DNA from: Zantedeschia hybrid cultivar
Taxonomy: Eukaryota > Streptophyta > Magnoliopsida > Alismatales > Araceae
DNA length: 64,000 nt
Assembly (NCBI GenBank): GCA_030544215.1
Contig: JARZZO010000003.1
Coordinates: 18,237,879 to 18,301,878, forward strand
Reading direction: 5' to 3'
Shown piece by piece: positions 12,434-23,678 of this stretch; the stretch's first letter is position 1, and each line of letters begins with the position of its first letter. Made by a program: the position numbers and the translations under genes. The notes under the pieces are model-generated. The model worked only from the letters and a program-made list of their open reading frames with translations, searched no databases and was not told the DNA's origin.

Positions 12434-12698
12434 TAAAGGATAAGTTCATATTTACCGCTCTTATATTCTAAATTTCAAAAATGTCATGTCTACTTTCATA
12501 TTATCATATATATCATTACAAGAGAACATATCTCTCAAATATGTCATTTCAGTGGCATATATACAAGATTTATACATATCAAATATAGACAATTTCAAAA
12601 TATTATATGTACTAAGATGATATATAGGATAACATATAAATAAATATGACAATCTTAAAATGTCACATACAAGAGTGGATGAATGAAATTATCCCATA
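12434..12698. mobile_element. AT-rich MITE with ~50-bp inverted ends
   Basis: The left end AAAGGATAAGTTCATATTTA and the reverse-complemented right end GGGATAATTTCATTCATCCA remain alignable for about 50 bp, including TGTCATAT-type blocks. There is no ORF. Boundaries are approximate. Confidence 0.5.
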
Positions 12699-12876
12699 AA
12701 TTAAAAAATAGGATCCTCTTAGTCTGAAGATTGGACAAACGAAGCCCAATTACTCCAGAGAAGTTAAGCGGCCTGAGCCTGCCAGTGTTGAGGGGAGGGC
12801 TTTTCACCTAAGAAGGGACCTTCTAAGTACACGTTTGAATTGGACTCGTGCACTTAGAAGATCAAATTATTTTTAG

Positions 12877-13541
12877 GGAAAATGTCTAAAAGGGGCAAAC
12901 AAATTTTCAAAATATCTAATAGGGGCACAATAAGCTTAACATATCTAAAAAAGACATCCCTTCTAAAGTTTGTATCTGAATGGGACAAAAGTTATTTTTT
13001 TCTACCATACTACCTAAAATGCCCTCAATTGTTTTACAAATAGATTGTTCTAATATATGATCCATATATTATGACTTTAGTATCTATGATTAAAAAAAGT
13101 ATCTAAATGGTGCCCTTGCTATTCTTTAATTACCTAAAAGGACACTAATACTAGAAACTATCAACAAAACTCATTCCTCTAAAATTTAAAGTTGAGCAGA
13201 GGGTCCTAAATGTTTATAATTAATAAAAGGAAATATGTAAAAATAATATGTAATAACATTAATATTGAATTTTATTCAATGCATAAAATAAACATAATCA
13301 TACCAATAATTATCCATAATTAATTTTTTGCCATTAGTTCAAGATAGCCAATTCTTATATAATTAACAAAATTTAGGACAAAGTATTTGTAAAATGATTG
13401 AGGGTATTTTGGATAGTAGATTCAAAAAATAATAGCTTTGGCCCCATATAGATACAAAATTTAGAAGGATTACCCTTTTTAGATATTTTGAATTTATAGT
13501 ATCTCTAATGGACATTTTGAAAGTTTTTTTGCCCTTTTCCG
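12877..13541. mobile_element. Fold-back element with ~150-bp inverted arms
   Basis: Left-arm phrases such as TTCAAAATATCTAATAGGGG and ACCTAAAATGCCCTCAAT match the reverse complement of the right arm (ATTCAAAATATCTAAAAAGG, TCCAAAATACCCTCAAT). A related fragment of the central part occurs near 26890-27060. Mutator-like or fold-back class is inferred from arm length. Confidence 0.65.
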
Positions 13542-13835
13542 TAGTCTTCCCTTCTCTTTACCTCCCTACATTGACCAGTCATGGATCCCATTTCATAAGC
13601 TAATGTGCCGTTATGATACCTCTCACTACAATAAATAGAGCTGTTGAAGCATGAGGAGTACGTATTTCGTTACAGGCCAGCCTACAAAGTGAAGAGATCA
13701 CCTCCAAATCATGTGATGGCTACTAAATTATTGCCCATCGGCTAGGCCTCTCAATGGGCCGGGCTCGATCATGGTCCCCCGTGGGCCGGGTTTATAAGAG
13801 CTTAGCCCGCCCCGGCCTGGCCCGCACCTTTTTCT

Positions 13836-14521
13836 TAGGGCTGTCAACGGAGCGAATACGGAGCGGATACCACAATATCCGACTCCACTCCGTTTAATAT
13901 TATCCGAATATCCGACTCCTGATACTATCCGACGGATAATAATTTTTTATATCCGAATTCGATTCTGCCGGATAGTATCCGAATTCGGATAATAATTCGA
14001 ATACTTAAATATTTCAACTTTGTCTTGTAATTTAATGACTTGTAAATTTTATTTTTTGCATAGTCTATGAATATCATAGATTTAAATTAATACATATTCA
14101 AGTTATAAATATCTAGATAAATTTAAATAATTTGAATGATTCATTAAATATATCTTAGATAATAACAAATGCTTAAATAATTTATCTAAATTAGTCAAAT
14201 CACTAAAAATAAAAAATAAAAAAATCACAAGAAACTTCATTATTATCGCTCAACATGTCTTAAGCATACTTCAAATATTGAATTACCATTTATTTAAACA
14301 TATAAATATCATTAAAATTAAAATAACTTATTAAAATACATAATCGGTCAGATAATAATCGGAGCGGATATCTATTTTCCGTTTCCGCTTCGAATGTTAA
14401 TCGGATAATTAAACGGATATTCGGATATGTCCGCCGGATATCTTAATCGGATAAATATCCGACTAATTGGATGCGGATACGAATCGGAGTCGGATATTAT
14501 CCGGATCCGTTGACAGCCCTA
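13836..14521. mobile_element. hAT-type MITE, nested in a GGCCGGGC-rich repeat
   Basis: The left end is TAGGGCTGTCAACGGAGCG; the right end, reverse-complemented, is TAGGGCTGTCAACGGATCC. The body is built of CGGATATCCG-like steps, as in the family members at 22692, 24607 and 41336. The flanks CTTTTTCT and CTAGTTTT are not a clean duplication. Surrounding sequence on both sides (about 13744-13830 and 14535-14740) is rich in GGGCCGGGC/GGCCCG, so the MITE seems to interrupt another repeat. Confidence 0.78.
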
Positions 14522-14847
14522 CTAGTTTTTCTTGCTCAGCCTGACCCGGCCTACGGCCCCAGTAAAGACTGCACCTTGTTAAAAGCAAACAGTATGAGTG
14601 GGGTCCACTGCCATAGCTTTTTGCAGTGAGAAATGAACAGTTGGCGAATATCTCAACTTGTTGTAGGGCTGGCCCGCGGGCTTTAGATCCGGCCCGTCGG
14701 CTGTACTCGAGCCAACCCTCTCAGCCCGACTTGACCCGTGGATGTAAAAATGAAGACTCGATTAGCATGGGTCATTGATTAAATACAAATAATTCCTTGT
14801 CTCTAATTCAAGCTCGGAGGTTGCGGAAGGTTACTCACCCAATGGGG

Positions 14848-15029
14848 GGTTACACATATTTATAGAGGGACAATCCCCAACAACCCTCTCTCTAATCTGA
14901 CTCCTAGTCAATCCCTCCTGTAGGCAATTGGAATCTAAGTCCGACTTCTACCCAATGCCGTCTGAGTCCCTACCGGACTCTTACTTGTGGCATTCCGAAT
15001 CCATCCCAGATTCAAAGCCACTGCATAAC
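14848..15029 (-). mobile_element. Partial Copia LTR (3' LTR of the deleted element)
   Basis: This stretch aligns with 16750-16942: GGATTCAAAGCC.CTGCATAACA matches GGATTCAAAGCCCCCGCACAAC, and ACATATTTATA and CCGACT..TACCCAATGCCGTC-type blocks are shared. Its outer end is not recognisable, so the LTR is truncated or decayed. Confidence 0.6.
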
Positions 15030-16577
15030 ATTTTCTACTTTGACTTGAATCCACAAGCCGTCCTGAAGAATAACCCCACGCTGAATTCACAACATGTCCG
15101 TCCACTAGCTCTACCAGCATGGCCCGCATCCTATATCCGGATGCTCGCACCCCACTCGAGTGCCCCGTACAGCTCAACACCATTGCGTGGCTCGATGTGG
15201 CTCCATCGCTCCTAGTCGAGATGAGAGACCTCTGTCACCATCGATATCTAAAGTAAAAGTGACTTGCTTTCTCTGCGCTCCACCATCGACAAGTTGAACC
15301 CGCTACCGATCCATACTACTTGCCTAGGACACACTTGGTCGAGCCATACCTGTGTTGACCCTCCCTACCAGCCTATACATGCCATTCGTTATCAGTCCCC
15401 GTAGTACAACCTGTCTTCCTCTGCAAATCCTGAGAGCTCCACCTTCAAGAGTGCATTAGTAACTTCTTGAACATAATACTCCCAACAAGATTAGGTTCTT
15501 CTTTAGATCTGGCATATGTTAGACCTTCGTTAAAGTTAACACTGCCCCATCGAACATGTGAACCTGCACTGATCTCACTCTGTCAACCATGTAAATCGCA
15601 CCATTTGCCAACTGGATCGAACTACTATCACATACTTGATACTTGGTGAGCTTCTTCCTATCCGCAGATAAATGAGCTAAACAACTAGAATCTAAAATTC
15701 GACTAGAATCTCCCTCACCTGCAGATGTCGCGCACAAGACCTTGGAGTATTTTTCATTGTTGTCTTCAACACCTGCCTCGACTGATGAGGCTTCTATCTT
15801 CTCTTTCCCTTTTTCCTTCTGCAGCTTTTCATTCTCCTTACGCCTTACACAGTCTCTTTTTATATGGCTTTCTTGGTCACAACAGTAACGCGTCCGAGGA
15901 GCCCATGACTTAGAGCGACCCTTGCTTCTTCTAAAACCTTGCTTCTCATTAGATCTCCCCCGATGTCTACCTGCAATCAAAGCATCACTTCCACCTGATG
16001 CCCCTTTGCCATTGCTCTTATGTTGCTACTTGTTCATGACCAACGAAGTGACCGCATCATCTAAGCTGAGAGTATCCTTCTCGAACAATAGTGTGGTCAC
16101 TATGTGATCATATGACGTAGGCAGTAATGCCAACTAGAGAAGTGCCTTGTCCTCTTCATCGATCTTCACGTCTAAGACAAGTACCTTCGTTAGGATCCTG
16201 CTCAACTCATTCAGATGATCCTCCAGTCGTGCTCCCTTTGACATCCTCAAGCCATATAACTTCTTCTTGAGAAATAACTAGTTTATCAACAACTTAGACT
16301 TGTACTTCCTCTCCAACTTCTCTCATACTTCTATTGGATCATCCAAGCTGATCACCTGTTGAAGCATATTGTCCGACAAGAATAGCTGTATTGTACTATG
16401 CACCATCTCCCACATATCCTGCCATGCTACGATTGTCAACTTCTCGGACTTTTGAGACTTCCTGTTGAGAGCCTTCACCAATCTCTCTCGCATCAAGATG
16501 TTCTTCACACGCAGTTGCAGTTGCCGCTGCTCTTCGTCCTTCCGGTGAGTCTTCCTATGCAACCTCATCCCAACCTA
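15030..16577 (-). pseudogene. Copia gag-protease remnant with stops and pol deletion
   Basis: On the minus strand from about 16568 the translation follows Copia gag (AWQDMWEMVHSTIQLFL, then LFLKKKLYGLRMSKGARLED). It continues into a basic linker, a zinc knuckle ending CCDQESHIKRDC, and the protease start ILDSSCLAHLSADRKK. The order ends at an integrase-preceding block, MPDLKKNLILLG, near 15500. Damage is clear. There are in-frame stops in gag (a TGA after IEV near 16321, then TAGs before LFLKKK, before LALLPTSYDH and after SLVMNK). The first knuckle cysteine is an arginine, and the protease DSG is DSS. Integrase, reverse transcriptase and RNase H are missing; 15030-15470 holds unrecognised internal sequence. 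The element is dead. Confidence 0.85.
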
Positions 16578-16589
16578 GCTCTGATACCA
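16578..16589 (-). other. Copia primer-binding site
   Basis: The minus strand reads TGGTATCAGAGC, the initiator-methionine tRNA-complementary site of plant Copia elements. It lies two bases inside the LTR end. Confidence 0.9.
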
Positions 16590-16591
16590 CG

Positions 16592-16942
16592 TGTGGAATC
16601 TAGGATCTGGAGACGACCAAACAGCACACACACTCACACAGAGAGAGAGAGAACGAGATTAGAGAAGCCAGATCTAATTACGAAGAATAAAATTCTGCAC
16701 ACTTTTCTCCGGTGGCTTTGTTCATACACCCAACGTCACGGTCGTGAGCCGCCCATTAGGGGATTACATATATTTATAAAAGGACAACCCCCGACAACCC
16801 TTTCTCTAATCCGAGTTTTAATCGGATCCCTCCCATGGGCAACATGAGTCTAAATCCGACTCCTATCCCATGCCGTCCGAGTTCCTACCAAACTCTTCCT
16901 TGTGGCAGTGCGAATCCATCCCGGATTCAAAGCCCCCGCACA
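16592..16942 (-). mobile_element. Copia 5' LTR (351 bp)
   Basis: Read on the minus strand it runs from TGTGCGGGGGC to GATTCCACA, followed by two bases and the primer-binding site. The interior has a TATA-like ATATATTTATAAAAGG region (16767-16782) and a CACACA/GAGA microsatellite. It pairs with the partial LTR at 14848-15029. Confidence 0.82.
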
Positions 16943-16964
16943 ACAAATTTTTATTGGGGAGGCC

Positions 16965-17182
16965 TGGTAAGAAAAGTTGTTATAGAAGGTGACGCTTTCA
17001 ATATCGTAAACGCTATCTTGGGGCGCAAATTGTCTACATGGTCATGTAGGCCAATCACTGAAGAGTGCTCTGCCCTATTTAATAATGCTTCCATGATTAT
17101 CTGGTTTGTGCCTGGTATGTATAATTCTTTAGCTCATAATGTTACTAAATTTGCTCTTACAGCAAAACTGGAATCTGAGTAG
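16965..17182 (+). pseudogene. RNase H-like (RVT_3-type) fragment
   Basis: The open frame contains VVIEGDAFNIVNAILGRK and WFVPGMYNSLAHNVTKFAL, then a stop. In plant RNase H-like domains attached to LINE-type reverse transcriptases, the first block carries the E/D-D motif and the second the V.R..N..AH.LA motif; here the expected Arg and Asn positions are P-G-M-Y-N. It abuts the Copia LTR, has no upstream reverse transcriptase, and is a fragment. Confidence 0.65.
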
Positions 17183-17650
17183 ACATTCCCTCCAATTCCC
17201 TCTGCCCTGCATCAGCTACTTTCAGTTCTTGTTTTCCCAGTTTGAATGAAGAGTAATTAAAAAAGAAAAGTTTAAATGAAGGGAACTAGACTCCAATTTT
17301 TCTTCCCCCACAAAAAAAAGGAGAGCCGCTTGATGCACACCTGTGCGGGCGGAGTCTGGATCATCTCAGTACCAAATTAGATTGGACTCCAGCCGTAATC
17401 AGTCTTAAGATGCCACGTGATAATATTTAAGTGTTCTATATAGTATTTGAAATCTGCTGAATCTAAAATAAAAAAAAAGTTACACATAACGTCCTGTGAC
17501 TGGTTAGTGCTGGAGCCCAATCCAAACTTAGTACTCAGACGATCCCAACTCGCGCGGGCGGGCTGATAGGCGCGCGTCTCCTTCCAAACCCCACTTCAAG
17601 CCCGTGTCCTGCCTTGCCGTCAAGAAAACGGGTCTCTTCTTATATATATA
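17183..17650. other. No gene recognised
   Basis: AT-rich, with A-runs and a short TA repeat at about 17640-17650. It precedes the WD40 fragment and contains no supported promoter. Confidence 0.4.
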
Positions 17651-17652
17651 TC

Positions 17653-18430
17653 AGGCGGCGACGAGGGCAGAATCGTGGTGTTCCATCCTTGCTCTCCTGG
17701 ACTCCTGCTCAGAGAGGACTCATCTTGCAGGGTTTTGCACCAGGTCCCGGCGCATGAGCTCCCCTTGACGGCAGTGGCTGCCGGGACCGGCGGGTGCAGT
17801 TCCACTGTGGTCTCGAGCTCTCTGGACCGCACCAGCAAGATCTGGAGGCTGGCGGACGGCGCCCACCTGCGGACGGTGCAGCTGCCGTGCGCGGTGTGGT
17901 CCGTCGTTTCGGACGCCACCGACTCGGGGCTGCTCGCCTGGGAGTCCGACGGGCGTGTGTATGTGACACAGCTGAACAGGGGCGGGTTCAGCATGGATCC
18001 GGACCCCACTGGATTATTGGATTCTTTTATAGGGAATTTGGGCCAGAGATCCAGTGATCCTGCTGACCCGCTCAACTCAGTAATCCAAGACTTCTCATCC
18101 TCTAATTTGTCCTGCAGTGCCTAATTTAGATGACTCTACTGTGCGTCCGCCACTGCAGCTGAGGAGAGGAGGCGAGGGGACCCTGCAGCGCCGGAGATGG
18201 CGGTGTTGGTTGCAGAACAAGAGCATGGCGAGGCGGTGACGGCGGTGGCGATGGCGTACGTACGGCGGTCGGAGCCTCGTCTCAGCCTCCTAGGATTGCG
18301 TGATCCGGGTTTGGGAGGTGGAGACCGGGACGATCTGCCATGACTGTGGGAGCATCTGCGACCTCGTGAAGGGCAAAGGTGGCTGGCGGGCGGAGAGGCC
18401 GAGGCTCCTACTGAGGGAGGCGTGAGAATG
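17653..18430 (+). pseudogene. WD40 protein fragment, similar to RID3/WDR18 (Ipi3-like)
   Basis: A GC-rich open frame to 18124 encodes GRIVVFHPCSPGLLLREDSS, then AHELPLTAVAAGTGGC, SSSLDRTSKIWRLADG and WESDGRVYVTQLNRGG. The LDRT.KIW block is a WD repeat strand. The order HELP..G.GGC..VVSSS.DRT resembles plant ROOT INITIATION DEFECTIVE 3, a WDR18/Ipi3 relative linked to pre-rRNA processing. A second region in a different frame (about 18180-18420) contains EHGEAVTAVAMAY and CVIRVWEVETGTI, again WD-like. A stop and a frame change separate the parts, no start codon context is seen, and the length is far below the ~400 residues expected. It reads as a decayed partial copy, possibly captured by a transposon. 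The RID3 identity is moderate. Confidence 0.6.
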
Positions 18431-19680
18431 GAGACCGGCGCTTGGACCCTCCCAGTGTGAAGTTTATCATGGTGAACTCGATCCGTTTGGTTGCTAGGTT
18501 TGATCTCTTTGTGGTCAGTTCCCACATTGACGAGCCATGCTGCGCAAGGAACCAGTGTTGATACAAAATCCTACTGCTTGGCGGGTGCTTATTTTAATCT
18601 TTGCACATGTTCGACTTATCTCCTTTTTTTTCCGTTTCAATTCACTTCGTTACTACATGTTCTTTGGTGGGAATGGAACCATAATAAGGAAAGGTCAGAC
18701 AGGAGGAGCATTTTGTTACTAATAGAGATCTTTTAAGTACAAAGTTAGATTGAACCCAGTGAGTACAGAGAAGAAAAAATTTACAAAAAGTTGTGCACTA
18801 CTTTTTCCGTTCCCAACTAGAGTTGAATTTGAAAATTTCCTCTCCTCTCTCTCTGCATTAATTTTAAGTCCCAACCAAATCTACACTGGACTCCTTTCTT
18901 ACATATTAGTGAGAAGACAGTGATGAAGGTGTGTCTATCTTTTGTTGGGTAGCTACTTACGAAGGTAACGGCCTTTGTACTTTGTAGAATAAAAGAATCC
19001 ATTTTATGCACTATGTTATTATATAGTGACTAAAACCTACCTTTACAGAATAAAACAGCACACTTTGATCAGTATGTTAAAGTACAAGTGTATTTTCCAC
19101 ATAAACAAAGGTTTGGCACCGGTGATTAAATATAGTGTTTTATCTTATTTAATAATATTCTGTGACAAATCAAACGGCAAAGACTTGTATCAAATAGTAT
19201 ACTTTTCCAAACCGGACCGTTGCCTGGTAGTTTTAACTATTAAACTACATCCTCCACAAGATGGACGTAGATGAGCAGATATTATACTATGTCAAAGAGA
19301 AGAGTATAAATTAGCAGACGTTGGGTGCGTAACACAAGGGCTCTCCTTCCTGCGAGGTCCATTGCGAGCGCCGGGCCCATGGTCCAGAGTCGCAAGGGTC
19401 CTCCAAACTTTATTTTTAGAGTCTGCATATTTGATTGAAGGGCCACGGCTTCGAGTTCAAACATCGAATATCCAAGTCACACACAAGATGTAATCCGCTT
19501 GAGTTGTCAAAAGAACAGCAGAAAAGGCTTCGGTATAACTGCAGTAAAAATTCCACTAACAACAGTACTGTTTCTTCAAAGAAAAATTATATCAATTTAA
19601 GCAACACTAATTGTCTGAAACATCACATGACAACAACCTATAACTAAGACTCTAACGAACAAATGGGAAGCCTAAACCTT
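18431..19680. other. No gene recognised
   Basis: Intergenic, AT-rich, with only short unsupported frames. The last part (about 19400-19680) is probably 3'UTR of the phytocyanin gene on the minus strand. Confidence 0.5.
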
Positions 19681-20379
19681 CTAGACTAATAAAGAAGCAG
19701 CTGAAGCAATCACAATGGCTGCCATTACAACAGAAAGATCAATCCCATGCTTGAAGGAAGAACTCGGCCTTGGCGACGCCGAAGGGCCAGGTCCCCAACC
19801 GGAGCCCGAGCCTCCGCCAGGGGCGGGCGCCGGCTGTGTGCTCATGGAGAGGGGGTGCACCATCACACGAATGACGAGCTTCTGGCCGGCGTTGCAGTGC
19901 CCCGGTTGCCCGCTGATGAAGTAGAAGAAGCCGAAGCGGTCGAACGTGAAGGTAGTGTTGTGGTCTTCAAATTTCCGGATCGGGTTGGTGAGGTTGCAAT
20001 TGCCGTACTCGTCGTAGTCCACCACCAGCACCGAGTCGTTCTCGTACTGGAAATCTGCATGCAAAAAATTAATAAGTAGAAAACATACATATAGGGAGGT
20101 CCCAAGGACCGAGATGGCCATGCAGGCTCAAGCGCTAGAAATCAGAGAGGAGAGGAGAAAATAGGAGAACTTACAGACGCTGTCACCAACGTGGAACCTG
20201 TTCCTCCCCGCCCACTCGTTGTAGGTCTCGGTCTCGTTCCCCGTGGGCTCGTGCCAGCCCCTCCCTCCCCCGACCCTGAACTCCAGTGCAGAGACACTAG
20301 TGGAGGTGAGTGCAACGCAGGCCAGGAAGGAGAGGGCAAGGAGCCAACAAGATGCTCTTCTGTGCACAAGAGCTGCCAT
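19681..20379 (-). CDS. Early nodulin-like protein (phytocyanin family, GPI-anchored type)
   Basis: There are two exons, 20379-20175 and 20054-19681, with a 120-bp GTAAG..GCATGCAG intron; the phases join as GDSV-Y-FQYEND. The product has 192 residues. Residues 1-31 are a signal peptide (LLALSFLACVAL core). Residues 32-135 are a plastocyanin-like domain with EFRVGG..GW, VGDSV, YDEYGNCN, FYFISG and GHCNAGQKL. C88 and C122 are the expected disulphide pair. The first copper-ligand His of true cyanins is replaced (ENDSV at 73-77), so copper binding is unlikely; this is the ENODL pattern. N48 and N101 are N-glycosylation sequons. A Pro/Ala/Gly/Ser-rich stretch (about 140-170, PAPAPGG) resembles an arabinogalactan-protein glycomodule, and the hydrophobic C terminus fits a GPI signal. 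The expected location is the outer plasma membrane or apoplast. The start is the only ATG placing a signal peptide in frame. Confidence 0.93.
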
Positions 20380-20560
20380 TTGGGCTTGTGATCAGAGGAG
20401 ACAGAACAGATGGGGAGCACAAGCTAGTTAGAGCGACGCCGGGGGATGGGAAGGAGCCAAGCGCTTGGGAGTGGAGTGGGGCGACAGCTTCCTTGGTTAG
20501 TAGAGTGACGAGTGAAGAGGAAACGGAGGAGAAAGGGAAGGGTGGTGGGGTTTAAATGGA
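20380..20560 (-). promoter_or_regulatory. Putative proximal promoter/5'UTR of the phytocyanin gene
   Basis: The minus strand has CCATTTAAACCCC (about 20548-20560), a possible TATA-like box some 170 bases upstream of the ATG, followed by a purine/pyrimidine-skewed GC-rich leader. Position only; no mapped start. Confidence 0.3.
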
Positions 20561-20795
20561 CGGAGTGCGGTGGTGGGGGAGTGGGGAAAGGTGGTTGTTC
20601 AAGGGCAGTTGTCTTTGACTGAGACGGAGTAGAAGGTCAAAGAAGACGAGGTGGCGAGGTGGGGCCGGACGTGGGCCGTGGGGGTTGTGGCCGGTTGCGA
20701 AGATGTTGGCGTGGACTGGCTCAAGTGAGACTGGTTTGCTTGGCTTGGTCAACCTGGTTGGACGTGGGTTAATCCCCAAAACGTGCTAGACATGT

Positions 20796-20796
<1 letters not shown>

Positions 20797-20828
<32 letters not shown>
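20797..20828. repeat. (CT)n microsatellite upstream of the phytocyanin gene
   Basis: An uninterrupted CT run, about 420 bp upstream of the start codon. GA/CT tracts are common in plant promoters; a role here is not shown. Confidence 0.9.
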
Positions 20829-20829
<1 letters not shown>

Positions 20830-22691
20830 AATTGGTCATTCATCAGAAGGTTTCTTGGCTCCAATTTAGTAGAACCCGTCCAAATTAAAATTCTTAATAA
20901 AATTAGTTTTTGATAGATTGTACTTGATTAGAGCTAATGAATTCTCTTAGTAGTGGGAAACCTAATTTAGCTTATAACATGATCTCATATGCAAGCCAGC
21001 TAATTTGCAGACTGGGGTTGAGTGGATGCCACGGTCTACTATAATGATGGAGCTCCAAATGAACTTGAAATTGCAAGAAAGGATGCCTTACAATGTTATC
21101 GATTTGGATGTCTCTTACGTTATTTAAAAAAAGAAAAGGTTCCCACAATCTCAAGTTCATCTAAAATACTCCCGAAAAGACACTTGTAGAGAGTTTGACA
21201 AAAAAAAATTCCTTTTTTAACTAGAGATTTGAGGTTTTTATATGGTAGGCTTGTAGAGGAATATTTGTCTTATATAATTAATTTCTAAAAGTATGTCCTA
21301 CTGTTCTTCCTTTTTCTTCAAGTCTCCATAGAAGATCATCTAGCCTTGTAAAATGGTGAAAATTTCTAGCCTATGTTGCACGTCTCGTGTACCCGAATAT
21401 TCCATCTAAGCTTCCGTAGCTTCCGTATAAATTAATTAATCAGAGAAAAGGGCATGTGCGTATGACCTGAGACCTCCCATTTGCAAGGGAGGTGGGTGAA
21501 CCAACTGCACTAGGCAGCTGGTTCGCCCCCAGTGGCACTTGTTTCATCTTCAAGTCACATGAAAACATTTTTGTTTTTTTGAACGAATAGATTAGTAACA
21601 ACGGGGAGAGGAATACTTATCTAAGGCCCAGATCCAAAACTTGGCATTTGGCCCGATTAAGCGTTGGAAGAAAAAAGTCATGAAAACGTTGTTTCCTGAC
21701 AAGTTGGACCAAGACATTTATTTTCATGAATAGTTATTTGGTCAATTTACGTGCAAATGACCCCGAAGTGTAATTCAGTTGATCTCCGGGACTTTTTTTT
21801 TTTTAAATACTTTGACATCCTCCAAGTGTTTTTTGGTGCATTGTAAAATGCCATAAAATATAATAAATAATCACAAAATAGTATTTTTCTTTGTATTTAG
21901 AATATTGTAAATTAGTTTATGATACTTTTTCCTACCTTTGGTGTCATAAATTATCGTATTTCAACATTGGTTGACTTTGTTTTAGCTGATTTTAGTTTTT
22001 AGTATAGAATCACCGTAAACTAAAACCACTGATTTCAAATCAGTGATTTTGAAATTAAAGATTTTATTTCCGTTGGTTTTAAAATTAGTGATTTTAAAAT
22101 CAAAATTTTGCAACATTTTACCATGCAGCAAACAAGCCTAAATGTGTCTAAATGACTTTTTCTGTAGGTGACCTTTTTTTAAGAATCGTGTTGGAAATTA
22201 TAATGTGATAGAGATTTTTTTTCACTTTCTTTGCATTATACCGAGTAAATTCGTACAGAAACCCATTGAATATATAGGAGTACTCCTTGTGAGTGGGTAA
22301 AATACTGAGCTATTTTGACCGTACGTCTTTGTTTTAGAATATGGTTGTAGGAAATATTGAGGTACTAAAAGCAGTGTGGGGATAACTGAGAAATATTTAT
22401 TCAGGAATCCTATCATTTTGAATTTAGGATGATGATTTTGATAGTTATTGGATGGTTTAGACCAGCGGTGGACCGTTAATACATCCAGGGGATAAGGACT
22501 CGACATCTAAAAAAAATATGCAAATCTAGAGAGTCACAAAATTTTTTAGTATCTGTAAATAACGTAATGAGATATATTACCAATTATTTATACTTCATCA
22601 GTATCACAATCAAACATAAGTTTTGAGAATTCATGAAACATATTACTTTTAGTAATTTGACGAAGACAAAAAATAATAATAAAAAAAATAA
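20829..22691. other. AT-rich intergenic; no gene
   Basis: No supported frame. Contains a possible SINE (annotated separately) and poly-T tracts. Confidence 0.5.
21450..21535 (-). mobile_element. Possible tRNA-derived SINE remnant
   Basis: The minus strand reads GCCTAGTGCAGTTGGT (A-box-like), then a CACCTCCC/GGGAGGT stem, then GAGGTCTCAGGTCATACGC. In plant SINEs the last block is GAGGTCTCAGGTTCGAATCC-like, with an internal B box. The B box here is degraded. Boundaries are approximate. Confidence 0.4.
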
Positions 22692-23233
22692 TTAGGGCTG
22701 TCAACGGTAATCCGATTATTTGATCCCTTATCGAAAATAATATTCGTTTTCGATAAAAAATATCCGTCCGATAGTTATCAGAATCGAAAACGGGTATTTC
22801 CGATAAGCTATTGGAATCGGAAACACCTGTTTCCGTATCCGCTTTCTGATTTTTTTATTTCGATTATTATTAAAGATTTTTAAATGTAATTTTATAGATA
22901 TATAGTTACATTCATTATGTTTTAATCTTATTGATCATTATCTAATATACTAAGGCGTATTGAATATATTTATGTCCCATTCTATATATTTTAAATAAAT
23001 TAATAAAAAAATTAGCAATTTTTGATAATTATCAAAAATAATATCCAATTATGATATTGGAATCGAAAACAAATCGGAAACGGAAAATGAATTTTTCGAT
23101 TTTATCGGAAACGGAAACTGAAAATGTACTTTCTAATTTTATCGGAATCGAAAATAAAAACATGTTATCATTTTCGGAATCGAAAAACGGAACACCTATT
23201 TCAGTATTTGTATCCTACTCGCTTACGGCCCTA
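22692..23233. mobile_element. hAT-type MITE with perfect 8-bp target duplication
   Basis: The left end is TAGGGCTGTCAACGG; the reverse-complemented right end is TAGGGCCGTAAGCGAGTAG. It is flanked on both sides by AAAATAAT (22684-22691 and 23234-23241). The body is full of TCGGAAACGGAAA/TTTCCGAT steps. It belongs to the same family as 24607-25170, in the opposite orientation. Confidence 0.92.
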
Positions 23234-23678
23234 AAAATAATAAACAAGAACATGAAACAGAGGATTCCATCTCTTTCACCGTATGCATGTAACGTGTGGG
23301 TGACATTCCTGAGGGATTTACTTCTTTTTTTGGGTTTGGGGTTCAGATTTGCTTCTTACCGCAGACTATAGTATAGATGGAGAGAGTGGGGAGGGAGGGA
23401 AAGTATGGGTAGAGAGTTTCTCCTATTTATTTCTTAACAATTATAAACCAATTAATTAAAAATAATATTTTAAGTACTAATAAGAAAGAACTCAGAGAGG
23501 GAGAGAGAAAATGCCGAACATCTTACGGGGCTTAGTTACGAGGAGCTCATGTGATTATTTTCTAGATATACGGGGTTTTAGAGAAACCTCTTTAAAAAAG
23601 GTTTAAACTTATGGGGTGAGACCAGGCCAATCCCCGTTTGCACCCATAGAACACTTTATAAGATATAGAATATCATAT

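Noticed and set aside
13744..14740. Complete GGCCGGGC-type element around the nested MITE
   Set aside because: The left side looks element-like (TAGGCCTCTCAATGGGCC) but no matching right terminus or duplication was found.
16398..17182. Two plus-strand frames of 149 and 115 codons
   Set aside because: The first is antisense to Copia gag and LTR. The second fuses LTR sequence to the RNase-H fragment; only its last ~70 codons are meaningful.
21450..21535. tRNA gene
   Set aside because: A-box-like and stem features are present but no cloverleaf or intact B box; annotated as a possible SINE instead.
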